This document shows, piece by piece, positions 7,805 to 16,616 of a DNA stretch of 64,000 nucleotides (position 1 is its first letter; every line of letters begins with the position of its first letter). The DNA is taken from assembly GCA_937132065.1 (NCBI GenBank), contig CAKZNT010000032.1, positions 1 to 64,000 on the forward strand, in the 5' to 3' direction. The stretch is from an uncultured Loktanella sp. (GTDB taxonomy: Bacteria > Pseudomonadota > Alphaproteobacteria > Rhodobacterales > Rhodobacteraceae). Position numbers and translations under genes: made by a program. The notes beneath the pieces were generated by a model. It was not told where the DNA came from, made no database searches, and worked only from the letters and a program-made list of their open reading frames with translations.

Positions 7805-9430
7805 TTAGTCCTTTCCGCAAAATTTGAGGACGGCAGCGCGGCAGGCTGCGGCGTCAAACGATGGCCAGCGCGCAGTTACATGCTGGTCAGGTCGAATGAG
7901 GTAAATCGCGCTTTGCGCCCCGCCAAGGTAACGACGCGAAAGCGCACCGCTTGGATCATCGTCTGCCGAGATACGCACTGTCCGCACCGTGATCCCGTCG
8001 ATCTCGATTGCGTCAGGCGCATCCGCATTGATCGCCAAAAGAACAAAATCGTCGCCAAGATGGTCAAGCAAATAACCATCCCCGACAGGTGCATCAGTGC
8101 AGGCGCTGCCAACGCGGGTTTCATGTGGGCCGTCTGGCAGGGCATCAGGTCCGTTGAGGGGCGAGGTGTCGTAAACACAAGGCAGCGAAAGCCGCCCCGA
8201 ATTGACCAATGGCCGCGCAAATGCATGCTTTTCTGCAAGCGATAGGACCGCATTGCGAAAGGTGTGGCTGACCTTCGACTTGGGAGAAATGAAGTCCGTC
8301 GATCTTGTCGAGTTCAGGATATTCTCGTCAGCGCCGAAAATACGTTCATCGTTATAGGTGTCGAGCAAGGCATCGCCAGCAAGCCCCTTGATCACATAGG
8401 CCAGTTTCCACCCAAGGTTGTCGACATCCTGCATGCCCGAGTTGGCCCCGCGCGCGCCAAACGGCGAAACCTGATGGGCGCTGTCGCCTGCAAAAATAAC
8501 GCGGTTATGGCGGAATTGATCCATACGGCGGCATTGGAAGGTATAGATCGACGACCATACCATTTCGTAATCCACGTCGTCCCCCAGCATCGCATCGAGG
8601 CGACGACGGATGTTTTCTTCCTTCATTTCTTCCTTGCGATCAACGTCCCAGCCGATCTGGAAATCAATGCGCCAGACATCATCGGGCTGGCGGTGAAGCA
8701 GGGCAGATGCACCCGATTTGAAATAGGGCTCGAACCAGAACCACCGTTCGGTCGGGAACCTGTCCGACTTCATCTTGATGTCGGCAATCAGGAAACTGTC
8801 CTGAAACACACGACCGTCAAAGTCGAGGTTCATCATCGCGCGAAGCGGCGAACTTGCGCCGTCACATCCGACAACCCAATCGGCTTCTATCTGATAGGGA
8901 CCATCCGGGGTTGTGATCGACAGAACGGAATGATCGTCGTGCGTCTCGATCGCATCAAGCCGGTTTTTACCTCGAATTTCGATCGGAGCGCCGCGCTTTT
9001 GCTCTGCGACAATCTGCTCGAACAGGAACTTTTCAAAGGCAGGCTGCGGCAGGTTGATAAAGGCAGGATTGGCATGGCCGACCTCAGGCAATAGATCGAA
9101 TTCATAAACCATACGGTCATCCTGAAACACCTTGCCCACATTCCAGACGATACCCTTGTCGAGCAACGGCGCAGCACACCCATAGCGCCCCGCAATGTCG
9201 AGCGTGCGCTTGGAAAAGCAGAGGGCGCGACTGCCCATACCAACACCCTCATGGTCATCCAGCACAACGACCGAAATTCCCTGACGACCAAGGTCAAGCG
9301 CCATCGCGAGCCCGATCGGGCCGCCACCAACAACAACAACCGGATGGCGGGTTGGTGTTGCGGCATCCTGATCGGGGTGCTTTGCATACGGGTATAACTT
9401 GTAGGCCAGTGAATATCGGTCTTGTAACAT
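7805..9430 (-). CDS. FAD-dependent aromatic-ring monooxygenase (MhpA/PheA type)
   Basis: 541 residues of the class A flavoprotein hydroxylase family. The FAD-binding GGGPIGLAMAL is near residue 33, VGCDGASSPLR near 188, and GDSAHQVSPFGARGANSG near 317, so all three dinucleotide/FAD motifs are intact. These enzymes hydroxylate phenolic rings using NAD(P)H and O2. With hmgA, maiA and fahA nearby and no 4-hydroxyphenylpyruvate dioxygenase gene in the window, a plausible product is homogentisate from 2- or 3-hydroxyphenylacetate. The substrate is inference. GGAG precedes the ATG. Confidence 0.85.
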   Translation of the reverse strand: MLQDRYSLAYKLYPYAKHPDQDAATPTRHPVVVVGGGPIGLAMALDLGRQGISVVVLDDHEGVGMGSRALCFSKRTLDIAGRYGCAAPLLDKGIVWNVGKVFQDDRMVYEFDLLPEVGHANPAFINLPQPAFEKFLFEQIVAEQKRGAPIEIRGKNRLDAIETHDDHSVLSITTPDGPYQIEADWVVGCDGASSPLRAMMNLDFDGRVFQDSFLIADIKMKSDRFPTERWFWFEPYFKSGASALLHRQPDDVWRIDFQIGWDVDRKEEMKEENIRRRLDAMLGDDVDYEMVWSSIYTFQCRRMDQFRHNRVIFAGDSAHQVSPFGARGANSGMQDVDNLGWKLAYVIKGLAGDALLDTYNDERIFGADENILNSTRSTDFISPKSKVSHTFRNAVLSLAEKHAFARPLVNSGRLSLPCVYDTSPLNGPDALPDGPHETRVGSACTDAPVGDGYLLDHLGDDFVLLAINADAPDAIEIDGITVRTVRISADDDPSGALSRRYLGGAQSAIYLIRPDQHVTARWPSFDAAACRAAVLKFCGKD

Positions 9431-9472
9431 GGGATCTCCATTTCAAACCAAAGTGGAACAGGATGTGCGGGT

Positions 9473-10423
9473 TCAGCCTTGGAGCTGTTCCCACATTTCA
9501 AGGTCGCGCTTGTCGGTCCAAATGCGTGGATGCATGATCCCGCGGGCTTCGTCATAGGCACGCGAGACGTTGAAAGGCAGGCAGTGCTCGTAAATCGCGT
9601 AGTCTGCAAACTTTGGATCACAGGCATCACGCACCGCATCCCATGCATCCTTCAGCGAACCGCCATTGGCCGCTACACGTGCCGCAGGTTTATAGGTGCT
9701 ATCCACAAAGTCGCGGGTGCTCTCAATTGCGCTTTTGACGGCGTCCTTGCCGATTAATGCGCCGCCACGACCCGGGGCAACGGCATCAACATCATAGGCC
9801 AGAATATTATCGAGAGTATTGCCCCAGTCGGCAAAGTGACCATCGCCACAATAGCACGCAGAGTGGTCTTCTACGATATCACCGGTGAACATGACGTTCT
9901 GATCAGGCACGTGAATGATCGCATCACCAGCAGTATGGGCGCGGCCAACATGTTTGATATCAACGCGGCGGTTGCCAAGATAGACGGTCATGCTGTCGCT
10001 GAATGTCGCCGTGGGCCACGTCAGGCCGGGGATGGATTCATGACCTTCAAACAAGCGCGGGAAGCGTTGGAATTCGCTATCCCAATCTTCCTGACCGCGC
10101 TCGACAACCATTGCGCGGGCGGCATCAGACATAATGATATTCTCGGCGCCAAAAGCCGAAGCACCCAACACGCGCACCGCATGATAGTGGGTCAAAACAA
10201 CGTGGCTGATTGGCTTGTCCGTGACGCTGCGCACGCATTCGATGACCTTATCGGCCAAACGGGGGGTTGCCTGCGCCTCGACAATCATGACGCTGTCGTC
10301 ACCGATGATGACGCCCGAATTCGGGTCACCTTCGGCGGTGAACGCATATAGGCCTTCGCCAACTTCATCGAACGTGATTTTCTTTTCGCCCATATCGCCT
10401 TGGGATGCGAATGCTTTTGCCAT
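9473..10423 (-). CDS. MBL-fold metallo-hydrolase with altered metal motif
   Basis: 316 residues with the metallo-beta-lactamase fold. The first zinc motif reads THYHAVRVLG where the family normally has HxHxDH, so the Asp-His pair is replaced by Val-Arg. Later motifs are present: GRAHTAGD, then FTGDIVEDHSACYCGDGHF. The second metal site may be lost or rearranged. I recall that this variant recurs in MBL proteins beside aromatic flavoprotein monooxygenases, so it may be a subfamily trait. It is the first gene of the leftward unit. AAAGGATACCCC precedes ATG 10423. Confidence 0.8.
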   Translation of the reverse strand: MAKAFASQGDMGEKKITFDEVGEGLYAFTAEGDPNSGVIIGDDSVMIVEAQATPRLADKVIECVRSVTDKPISHVVLTHYHAVRVLGASAFGAENIIMSDAARAMVVERGQEDWDSEFQRFPRLFEGHESIPGLTWPTATFSDSMTVYLGNRRVDIKHVGRAHTAGDAIIHVPDQNVMFTGDIVEDHSACYCGDGHFADWGNTLDNILAYDVDAVAPGRGGALIGKDAVKSAIESTRDFVDSTYKPAARVAANGGSLKDAWDAVRDACDPKFADYAIYEHCLPFNVSRAYDEARGIMHPRIWTDKRDLEMWEQLQG

Positions 10424-10487
10424 TGGGGTATCCTTTGTGCCGCTATTGCGAAGCGCCTGAGTAAGTCAAAATTTCCAGCACATCATT

Positions 10488-10503
10488 CGTTGCAAATGCA
10501 ACG
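10488..10503. promoter_or_regulatory. MarR-type operator 1
   Basis: CGTTGCAAATGCAACG: 7-bp perfect inverted arms around AA, in the divergent region between the MBL gene and marR1. It lies 30 bp (about three helix turns) from an almost identical site. Confidence 0.65.
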
Positions 10504-10517
10504 ATGTCAAGATGCAT

Positions 10518-10533
10518 TATTGCAAATGCAACG
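10518..10533. promoter_or_regulatory. MarR-type operator 2
   Basis: TATTGCAAATGCAACG shares 14 of 16 bases with operator 1. It is closer to marR1 (start 10573), and binding here would block transcription of marR1 and, with site 1, of the leftward MBL unit. Confidence 0.6.
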
Positions 10534-10572
10534 AATTTGCGTGCATAATGCCCTATCTCGAAGGAAATTATC

Positions 10573-11016
10573 ATGTCTGTCAACGCCGCAAACTTCGATC
10601 TCGAGCGCTATTTGCCCTATCGGCTTACGGTCATTGCAGAGCAACTAAGCGCCGAGTTGGCGAAGCAGTATAAACAGACCTACGGCATTTCGATTCCCGA
10701 ATGGCGTGTGCTCGTGAATGTCGGCTACACCAGAAAACCGTCGATCAGGGACATCGAGAAAAAGGCAGGGCTTGAGAAATCAAAGGTCAGTCGGGCTGCC
10801 TCGAGGCTTGAGGCAAATGGCTATTTGATCAAGCATACCGATGATCAGGATCGCAGGCTGCTCAAGCTGTCACTGACTGAAAAGGGGCAGGCGCTTCTCG
10901 ACGAACTCATCCCGATCGCTCAGGCGTTCCAAACCAGACTAGAGAGCAAAATCGGGGCGGGTGTTCCAGAATTTCATGCCAGTCTGGACAGGTTGGACGC
11001 TAAAATTATCGACTAA
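10573..11016 (+). CDS. MarR-family transcriptional regulator 1
   Basis: 147 residues with a MarR winged helix: IPEWRVLVNVG, the recognition helix region GLEKSKVSRAASRLEANGYL, and the wing DDQDRRLLKLSLTEKG. It presumably binds the paired CGTTGCAAATGCAACG sites just upstream and controls itself and the divergent monooxygenase unit in response to an aromatic ligand. AGGAAATTATC precedes the ATG. Its stop overlaps by 4 nt the stop of the convergent marR2. The two MarR proteins are distant paralogues (both have a YFPYQL/YLPYRL N-terminus). Confidence 0.88.
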   Translation: MSVNAANFDLERYLPYRLTVIAEQLSAELAKQYKQTYGISIPEWRVLVNVGYTRKPSIRDIEKKAGLEKSKVSRAASRLEANGYLIKHTDDQDRRLLKLSLTEKGQALLDELIPIAQAFQTRLESKIGAGVPEFHASLDRLDAKIID

Positions 11017-11456
11017 TCGACTTCGGACATGTGCTGGTGAACCGCTTTCTTCAGGGCGATCAGACCGCGTTCAAGGTTCGCGCGCTCGTCACCGTCCAAA
11101 AGATCAAGGATCGAGGTGGCCTGATTCTCCACCTTCGGGAACAGTTCCGCAAATAGCTGCGCGCCCGAATCAGTGCAGGCGTAGACCTTCAAACGCTTGT
11201 CCGTTTCCAAGACAGAACGGGTAATCAGCCCCTTGTCGTCCAGCTTCTGGGCGGCGCGGCTTACCTGCACTTTGTCCAAAGTAGTGCGCCGTGCAAGCTC
11301 CAGCGAGCTAAGTTCCTTTGCATCCGCCAACAGCAACAAAAGCCGCCATTCCTCGCGCGAAAGCCCGTAATCGCGTCCGTATATATCCGTCAGCTTTTGG
11401 GAAAATGCCTCGGCGGTAGAAGCAAGCTGATAGGGGAAATAGGTGTCGAGGTTCAT
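11013..11456 (-). CDS. MarR-family transcriptional regulator 2
   Basis: 147 residues from ATG 11456, with AGGAAA 5 nt upstream. An in-frame start at 11495 exists but lies inside the operator and lacks a good ribosome site. The MarR fold is clear: REEWRLLLLLAD, then TTLDKVQVSRAAQKLDDKGLI, then the wing. It is divergent from the TRAP/hmg operon and probably controls that operon and itself. The ligand is unknown but is likely an aromatic acid or homogentisate intermediate. Confidence 0.88.
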   Translation of the reverse strand: MNLDTYFPYQLASTAEAFSQKLTDIYGRDYGLSREEWRLLLLLADAKELSSLELARRTTLDKVQVSRAAQKLDDKGLITRSVLETDKRLKVYACTDSGAQLFAELFPKVENQATSILDLLDGDERANLERGLIALKKAVHQHMSEVD

Positions 11457-11476
11457 AGTGGTTTCCTGATAGCGGT

Positions 11477-11502
11477 AACTTCGTTTCATTTGCAACGAAG
11501 TT
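11477..11502. promoter_or_regulatory. MarR-type operator 3, between marR2 and the TRAP/hmg operon
   Basis: Perfect 9-bp arms AACTTCGTT / AACGAAGTT with an 8-nt spacer. On the complementary strand the core reads CGTTGCAAATGAAACG, which differs by one base from operator 1. It lies 21-46 bp upstream of the marR2 start. Confidence 0.65.
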
Positions 11503-11674
11503 GACTGGGTGCATTTTTTAAGGTAGACATCTGGGGGAGCGAGTCAATGCTACCGCACCAAGTGGAGGGGGTGCGCAGCGGCTGGATTGCACGAAAACTG
11601 GAATGCCAGCTTGCTTCGGAACACATATTTTCCACACTGATACGGATTTAACTTTGTCCTGAGGAGGAGACAGA

Positions 11675-12709
11675 ATGAAACTCGGAAAAACCAATTTTGC
11701 AATGATGCTGGCATCGGCGGTGACTGCCGTTAGCATGATGGCAACACCTGTTGTTGCTGAAACCGAGCTGGTGTTGTCCAGCTGGTTGCCACCACGTCAC
11801 ACAATCGTTGTGAACGCGATCAAACCTTGGGCGCGGCAGGTTTCCGAAGTGACCGACGGTCGCGTCAAAGTGCGCATTCTCGCGGCTCCGGCTGGCGCGC
11901 CACCTGCCCATTACGACATGGCAGCAGACGGCATTGCAGACATCACATACGGCCTGCATTCTTTCACCACTGACGACCGCTTTCTTGGGTCGCGCATTGG
12001 TCAGTTCTCATTCCTCGCCGAAGACGCCGTTAGCGGCTCGCGCGCATTCTGGGACGTTTACACAGGTCAGTTGAATGCCGAGGAAGAGCACGAGGGCGTC
12101 AAGCTGCTTGGCTTGTTCCTGCACGGACCTGGCATGTTGAACAACGGCACGCGCAAAATCGAGCAGCCGTCCGATCTGGACGGTCTGAAAATCCGCACAC
12201 CGGGTGGCTACATCGCTGACTTGATGGGCGACCTTGGCGCAACGACTGTCTTTATGTCCTCTGGCGAAGTGTTCGAACAGCTGTCGCGCGGCATCATCGA
12301 CGGCGTAGCATTCCCGCCAGATGGCGTGACCTCGTTCAAACTGACCGACTACCTGTCACACTCGATGACGATCCCGGGCGGCTTCTACAACACAAGCTGG
12401 TTCTTCGTCATGAACGAAGGCAAGTGGGACGAAATCTCGCCAGAAGATCAGGCAGCAATCGACGCCATTTCTGGTCCGGTTTTTGCTGATGCCGTAGGTG
12501 CAGCATGGGACGCCTCCGACATTGAATCAATCGAAGAAATCACCGAAGCGGGCATCGAAATCCACGAGGCTTCGCCAGCAATGGTTGATGCGATCAAACA
12601 GGCTGCCGCTGCACGCGAGGCAGAGTGGGCCGAAGCCGTAGCCGCGACAGGCGCAGACGGTGTTGCGGCTCTCAAGGCATTCCGCGCACAGACAGGCGTG
12701 GAGTACTAA
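11675..12709 (+). CDS. dctP: TRAP transporter substrate-binding protein (DctP type)
   Basis: 344 residues. The signal peptide (about 1-29) ends VVAE. The mature DctP fold includes GLKIRTPGGYIADLMGDLGA (about 168-187), which carries the Arg that usually clamps a carboxylate, followed by SSGEVFEQLSRGIIDG. It binds an organic acid in the periplasm and passes it to the DctQM permease encoded next. Linkage to hmgA-maiA-fahA suggests an aromatic carboxylate such as a hydroxyphenylacetate. GAGGAGGAGACAG precedes the ATG. Confidence 0.9.
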   Translation: MKLGKTNFAMMLASAVTAVSMMATPVVAETELVLSSWLPPRHTIVVNAIKPWARQVSEVTDGRVKVRILAAPAGAPPAHYDMAADGIADITYGLHSFTTDDRFLGSRIGQFSFLAEDAVSGSRAFWDVYTGQLNAEEEHEGVKLLGLFLHGPGMLNNGTRKIEQPSDLDGLKIRTPGGYIADLMGDLGATTVFMSSGEVFEQLSRGIIDGVAFPPDGVTSFKLTDYLSHSMTIPGGFYNTSWFFVMNEGKWDEISPEDQAAIDAISGPVFADAVGAAWDASDIESIEEITEAGIEIHEASPAMVDAIKQAAAAREAEWAEAVAATGADGVAALKAFRAQTGVEY

Positions 12710-12712
12710 GCC

Positions 12713-13264
12713 ATGTCGGTTCAGCCGCATCTCAACGACAGGGGTCCCCGCGCACGCGTGGGGGCCACTATTCAACCCTTTCTTGAGCGAAGCCTCGGCA
12801 TCGTCGCGGCTGTGCTCTTGATGGTTCTCGTCGCGGTGACATGCATTGACGTCATCGGGCGCTACTTTCTGAACGCACCGCTAAACGGGGCGTTTGAAAT
12901 GACCGAGGTCTTGCTCGTCGCGCTCGTCTTTGCGGCCTTGCCCCTTACCACAGAACGGCGCGAACACGTCGAGGTAGACCTGCTCGCCTTTGCGTTCGGC
13001 GACAAAGCCAACCGGTTTCTGATCGCGTTCGGGGGGCTGTTTAGCGCGGCCGTGTTCTTCACGTTCGCTTGGCGGTTGTGGATTCACTCGGCAAAAGCGG
13101 CCAGTGATGGCGCTGTGACAAACGCCTTGGAAATCCCGCTTGCGCCCTTTGGATATGCCGCCGCAGCCGCCTGCTTTGCGAGTGCGCTGATTGCTATTTT
13201 GCGGGGGTTCATTCTTCCGATCGAGTCAACTCCAACCCCTAAATCCAGTGAGGGCACACCGTGA
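12713..13264 (+). CDS. dctQ: TRAP transporter small permease (DctQ type)
   Basis: 183 residues, four predicted membrane helices (about 27-50, 58-75, 97-120, 140-163). The DctQ-like segment after helix 1 reads DVIGRYFLNAPLNGAFEMTE. It pairs with DctM to form a Na+-driven uptake channel. It starts 3 nt after dctP and overlaps dctM by 4 nt, so the three are one operon. Confidence 0.9.
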   Translation: MSVQPHLNDRGPRARVGATIQPFLERSLGIVAAVLLMVLVAVTCIDVIGRYFLNAPLNGAFEMTEVLLVALVFAALPLTTERREHVEVDLLAFAFGDKANRFLIAFGGLFSAAVFFTFAWRLWIHSAKAASDGAVTNALEIPLAPFGYAAAAACFASALIAILRGFILPIESTPTPKSSEGTP

Positions 13265-14577
13265 CCACGTCCCTGATCGCCTTTGCTATTCTACTCGGCC
13301 TCATCCTGCTGCGCGTCCCGATTGCCTTGGCAATGGCGGCGGTTGGCGGCTTCGGTTTCGCCTATTTGCGCGGGTTGGAGCCAGCATGGTCCATGGTTGG
13401 CCAAATCGCTTTCGACACGGGCCTGTCATATAGCCTCTCTGTCATTCCGCTGTTTGTCTTCATGGGGAACGTGCTGGCAAAATCGGGCGTGGCCCAAGGG
13501 CTGTTTGCAGGGGCAAACCGCTTGTTCGGCAAAATGCCAGGGGGTTTGTCCATGGCGGCGGTGCTCTCATGTGGCGGGTTCTCGGCTGTCTGCGGATCGT
13601 CCCTTGCGACGGCTGCAACGATGTCAAAGGTTGCGATGCCGTCGATGCGCAAATTCGGCTACGACGACCGCCTTGCAACTGGGTCCATCGCCGCTGGCGG
13701 GACACTCGGGATTCTGATCCCGCCCAGTGTTATTCTTATCATCTACGGGCTACTGACCGAATCCAATATCGCGCACCTCTTTATTGCGGGCGTTATTCCC
13801 GGGATCATCGGGGTTGTCTTTTACCTGATCGCGGTGCGTATTGCGGTCGCCATCAATCCGGATCTCGCGCCGCCTGTGGCAGAAATCCCTGAAATGACGC
13901 GGGCCGACAAAATTGGCGTGACCTGTGTGCTTGGGCTGTTTCTGTTCATCATGGTCGGCATCTACGGGAACTTCTTTACGCCAATCGAAGCGGCAGGCAT
14001 GGGGGCAGCAGCCTCAATCGCGATTGCGCTCGCGCTGCGGTCAATGTCGCCTGCGGGCTTTTTCGATGCGATTCTTGATAGCGTGCGGACAACGGCAATG
14101 ATCTTTGCGATCATTATCGGTGCGGAAATCTTTACGAACTTCATCAACTTTGCGGGACTGCCGGATGCCTTGGCAACTGTCGTCTACGAATGGGAACTGT
14201 CGCCGTGGATGGTCATTGGCGCAATCATCATCATCTATATGCTTCTTGGCTGCGTGCTCGAGAGCCTGTCGATGGTGTTGCTTACCGTGCCGGTTTTCTA
14301 CCCGTTGATGTTTGAATTGCAGTTCGCAAATGAACTGCTGATGGATCCGGAATATGCGCTGATCTGGTTCGCCATCGTCGTGGTGGTCGCAACCGAAATC
14401 AGCCTCATAACGCCGCCCGTCGGGATGAACGTTTTCGTGCTCAAATCGGTCCTGAAAGACGTGCCGATTTCCACGATCTTCCGCGGCGTCCTGCCGTTCT
14501 GGATCGCTGATATCTTCCGCCTGGCATTCATCGTTCTGATCCCGGGCCTGTCACTCTGGCTGGTCGCCGCAATGTAG
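13261..14577 (+). CDS. dctM: TRAP transporter large permease (DctM type)
   Basis: 438 residues with about 12 hydrophobic segments, typical DctM length. Recognisable stretches are [16 protein letters not shown], the [17 protein letters not shown] loop and [14 protein letters not shown] near the end. It starts at GTG inside the dctQ stop (GTGA). It is the transport core and uses an ion gradient to import the ligand bound by DctP. Confidence 0.93.
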   Translation: MTTSLIAFAILLGLILLRVPIALAMAAVGGFGFAYLRGLEPAWSMVGQIAFDTGLSYSLSVIPLFVFMGNVLAKSGVAQGLFAGANRLFGKMPGGLSMAAVLSCGGFSAVCGSSLATAATMSKVAMPSMRKFGYDDRLATGSIAAGGTLGILIPPSVILIIYGLLTESNIAHLFIAGVIPGIIGVVFYLIAVRIAVAINPDLAPPVAEIPEMTRADKIGVTCVLGLFLFIMVGIYGNFFTPIEAAGMGAAASIAIALALRSMSPAGFFDAILDSVRTTAMIFAIIIGAEIFTNFINFAGLPDALATVVYEWELSPWMVIGAIIIIYMLLGCVLESLSMVLLTVPVFYPLMFELQFANELLMDPEYALIWFAIVVVVATEISLITPPVGMNVFVLKSVLKDVPISTIFRGVLPFWIADIFRLAFIVLIPGLSLWLVAAM

Positions 14578-14621
14578 CGGCCACCCCTTTTTCTGCTTCG
14601 TCACATCAAGAGGAACGTCCT

Positions 14622-15977
14622 ATGACTAAAGACACGCAATTAAGCGGCATGACACAGGCCGCAACACCCGTCGGCACGACGCCGGGGTATATGCCGGGCT
14701 TTGGCAATGATTTCGAAACCGAAGCCCTCGAAGGCGCTTTGCCCCAAGGCATGAACTCGCCGCAAAAATGTAACTACGGGCTTTATGGCGAGCAGCTGTC
14801 AGGCACGGCATTTACCGACGTGCGGCCCGAGCGGACATGGTGCTACCGCATTCGCCCCTCCGTGAAGCACTCGCACCGCTATGAGAAAATCGACCTGCCG
14901 CACTTCCGCTCTGCACCCGATATCCATCCCGATGTGACCTCGCTTGGACAGTATCGCTGGGATCCGATCCCGCACACCGACACGCCGCTTACATGGCTGA
15001 CGGGTATGCGCACGATGACAACAGCGGGTGATGTGAACACACAAGTCGGCATGGCCTCGCATGTGTATCTGGTCACCGAGTCGATGAAGGACGAATACTT
15101 CTTCTCGGCGGACAGCGAGATGCTTGTCGTGCCACAGGAAGGGCGGCTGCGTTTTGCAACCGAGCTTGGGATCATCGACGTCGCTCCACAAGAAATCGCC
15201 ATCCTGCCGCGCGGCCTCGTTTACCGCGTAGAGCTTCTGGACGGGCCTGCGCGCGGGTTCGTTTGTGAAAACTACGGGCAGAAATTCGAGCTGCCGGGTC
15301 GTGGGCCAATCGGCGCGAACTGCATGGCCAACCCGCGTGACTTCAAGGCGCCAGTTGCCGCCTTTGAGGACCGCGAAGTGCCCTCGACCATCACGATCAA
15401 GTGGTGCGGTCAGTTCCACATCACCAAGATCGAGCAAAGCCCGCTCGATGTGGTCGCATGGCACGGTAACTACGCGCCCTACAAATATGATCTCAAGACC
15501 TATTGTCCGGTCGGCGCGATCCTATTCGATCACCCTGATCCTTCAATCTTTACGGTCCTGACCGCGCCGTCGGGCCAGCCCGGGACCGCGAATATCGACT
15601 TTGTGCTGTTCCGTGATCGGTGGATGGTGATGGAAGACACGTTCCGCCCGCCGTGGTATCACAAGAACATCATGTCCGAAATGATGGGCAACATTTACGG
15701 CGAATATGACGCCAAGCCGCAGGGCTTTGTGCCTGGTGGCGTGAGCCTTCACAACATGATGATCCCGCATGGGCCAGACCGCGAGGCATTCGACAAGGCG
15801 TCCAACGCCAACCTCGGACCAGACAAGCTGGAAAACACCATGTCCTTCATGTTCGAGACCCGTTTCCCGCAGCAGTTGACCGAATTCGCGGGCAAAGAAG
15901 CGCCAATTCAGGACGATTACATCAACTGCTGGAAAGATATCGAAAAGAAATTCGATGGAACGCCGGGCAAGAAATGA
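14622..15977 (+). CDS. hmgA: Homogentisate 1,2-dioxygenase
   Basis: 451 residues. It opens homogentisate with O2 to 4-maleylacetoacetate, using Fe(II). It shows the family hallmarks [20 protein letters not shown] at the start, [23 protein letters not shown] (about 266-288) and [12 protein letters not shown] near residue 376, which carries iron-region His residues. Its stop is overlapped by the maiA start (ATGA). The order transporter-hmgA-maiA-fahA gives import and complete ring breakdown in one operon. AAGAGGAACGTCCT precedes the ATG. Confidence 0.96.
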   Translation: MTKDTQLSGMTQAATPVGTTPGYMPGFGNDFETEALEGALPQGMNSPQKCNYGLYGEQLSGTAFTDVRPERTWCYRIRPSVKHSHRYEKIDLPHFRSAPDIHPDVTSLGQYRWDPIPHTDTPLTWLTGMRTMTTAGDVNTQVGMASHVYLVTESMKDEYFFSADSEMLVVPQEGRLRFATELGIIDVAPQEIAILPRGLVYRVELLDGPARGFVCENYGQKFELPGRGPIGANCMANPRDFKAPVAAFEDREVPSTITIKWCGQFHITKIEQSPLDVVAWHGNYAPYKYDLKTYCPVGAILFDHPDPSIFTVLTAPSGQPGTANIDFVLFRDRWMVMEDTFRPPWYHKNIMSEMMGNIYGEYDAKPQGFVPGGVSLHNMMIPHGPDREAFDKASNANLGPDKLENTMSFMFETRFPQQLTEFAGKEAPIQDDYINCWKDIEKKFDGTPGKK

Positions 15978-16600
15978 AGCTATATAGCTATTGGCGATCC
16001 ACCACGGCCTACCGTGTGCGGGTCGCCCTGAACTTGAAGGGTATCGACTACACCGTTGTCCCCGTCGATCTGGTGGGTGGTGCGCAAAAGACTTCGGACT
16101 TTAGCGCACTCAACCCCAGCCAAAGCGTTCCCGCGCTGGTGCTGGACGACGGGACAGTCCTGACGCAATCCATGGCGATCCTCGACTGGCTCGAGGAAAC
16201 CCACCCGCAACCTGCGCTGCTGCCCGAGACCGCAATTCAACGCGCGCATGTGCGTGCCGCCGCGCTGTGCATTGCCGCTGACGTGCACCCCGTCAACAAT
16301 CTGCGGATCGTGCAGCGGTTGAAATCAATGGGGCACAGTGGGCCGGAAACGGTTGAATGGATGAACGACTGGATGACGCGCGGGTTCACGGCCTTTGCGC
16401 AGTTGATCAATTCGCAGTCATCATTCTGCTTTGGCGAGACCCCGGGGCTGGCCGATCTGTGCCTGATACCGCAGCTCTACAACGCGCGGCGCTGGGGCTG
16501 CGACCTAACACCTTTTGCGCGCCTGACCGAGATCGAGCAAAGGTGTTTAGCCCTGCCCGCATTCGATCACGCGCGCCCCGAAAACCAAATCGACGCTTAA
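15974..16600 (+). CDS. maiA: Maleylacetoacetate isomerase (zeta-class GST)
   Basis: 208 residues. It converts maleylacetoacetate to fumarylacetoacetate with glutathione as cofactor. The N-terminal thioredoxin-like domain has [20 protein letters not shown] and the cis-Pro [10 protein letters not shown]. The helical C-terminal domain has HPVNNLR. The active-site SSC of eukaryotic enzymes is STT here; as I recall, bacterial members often lack the Cys. It is translationally coupled to hmgA by a 4-nt overlap. Confidence 0.93.
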   Translation: MKLYSYWRSTTAYRVRVALNLKGIDYTVVPVDLVGGAQKTSDFSALNPSQSVPALVLDDGTVLTQSMAILDWLEETHPQPALLPETAIQRAHVRAAALCIAADVHPVNNLRIVQRLKSMGHSGPETVEWMNDWMTRGFTAFAQLINSQSSFCFGETPGLADLCLIPQLYNARRWGCDLTPFARLTEIEQRCLALPAFDHARPENQIDA

Positions 16601-16616
16601 CGACGAAGGAAATAAA

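Noticed and set aside
8264-9094. 276-residue frame opposite the FAD monooxygenase
   Set aside because: Shadow of codon bias; the - strand frame has three intact FAD motifs.
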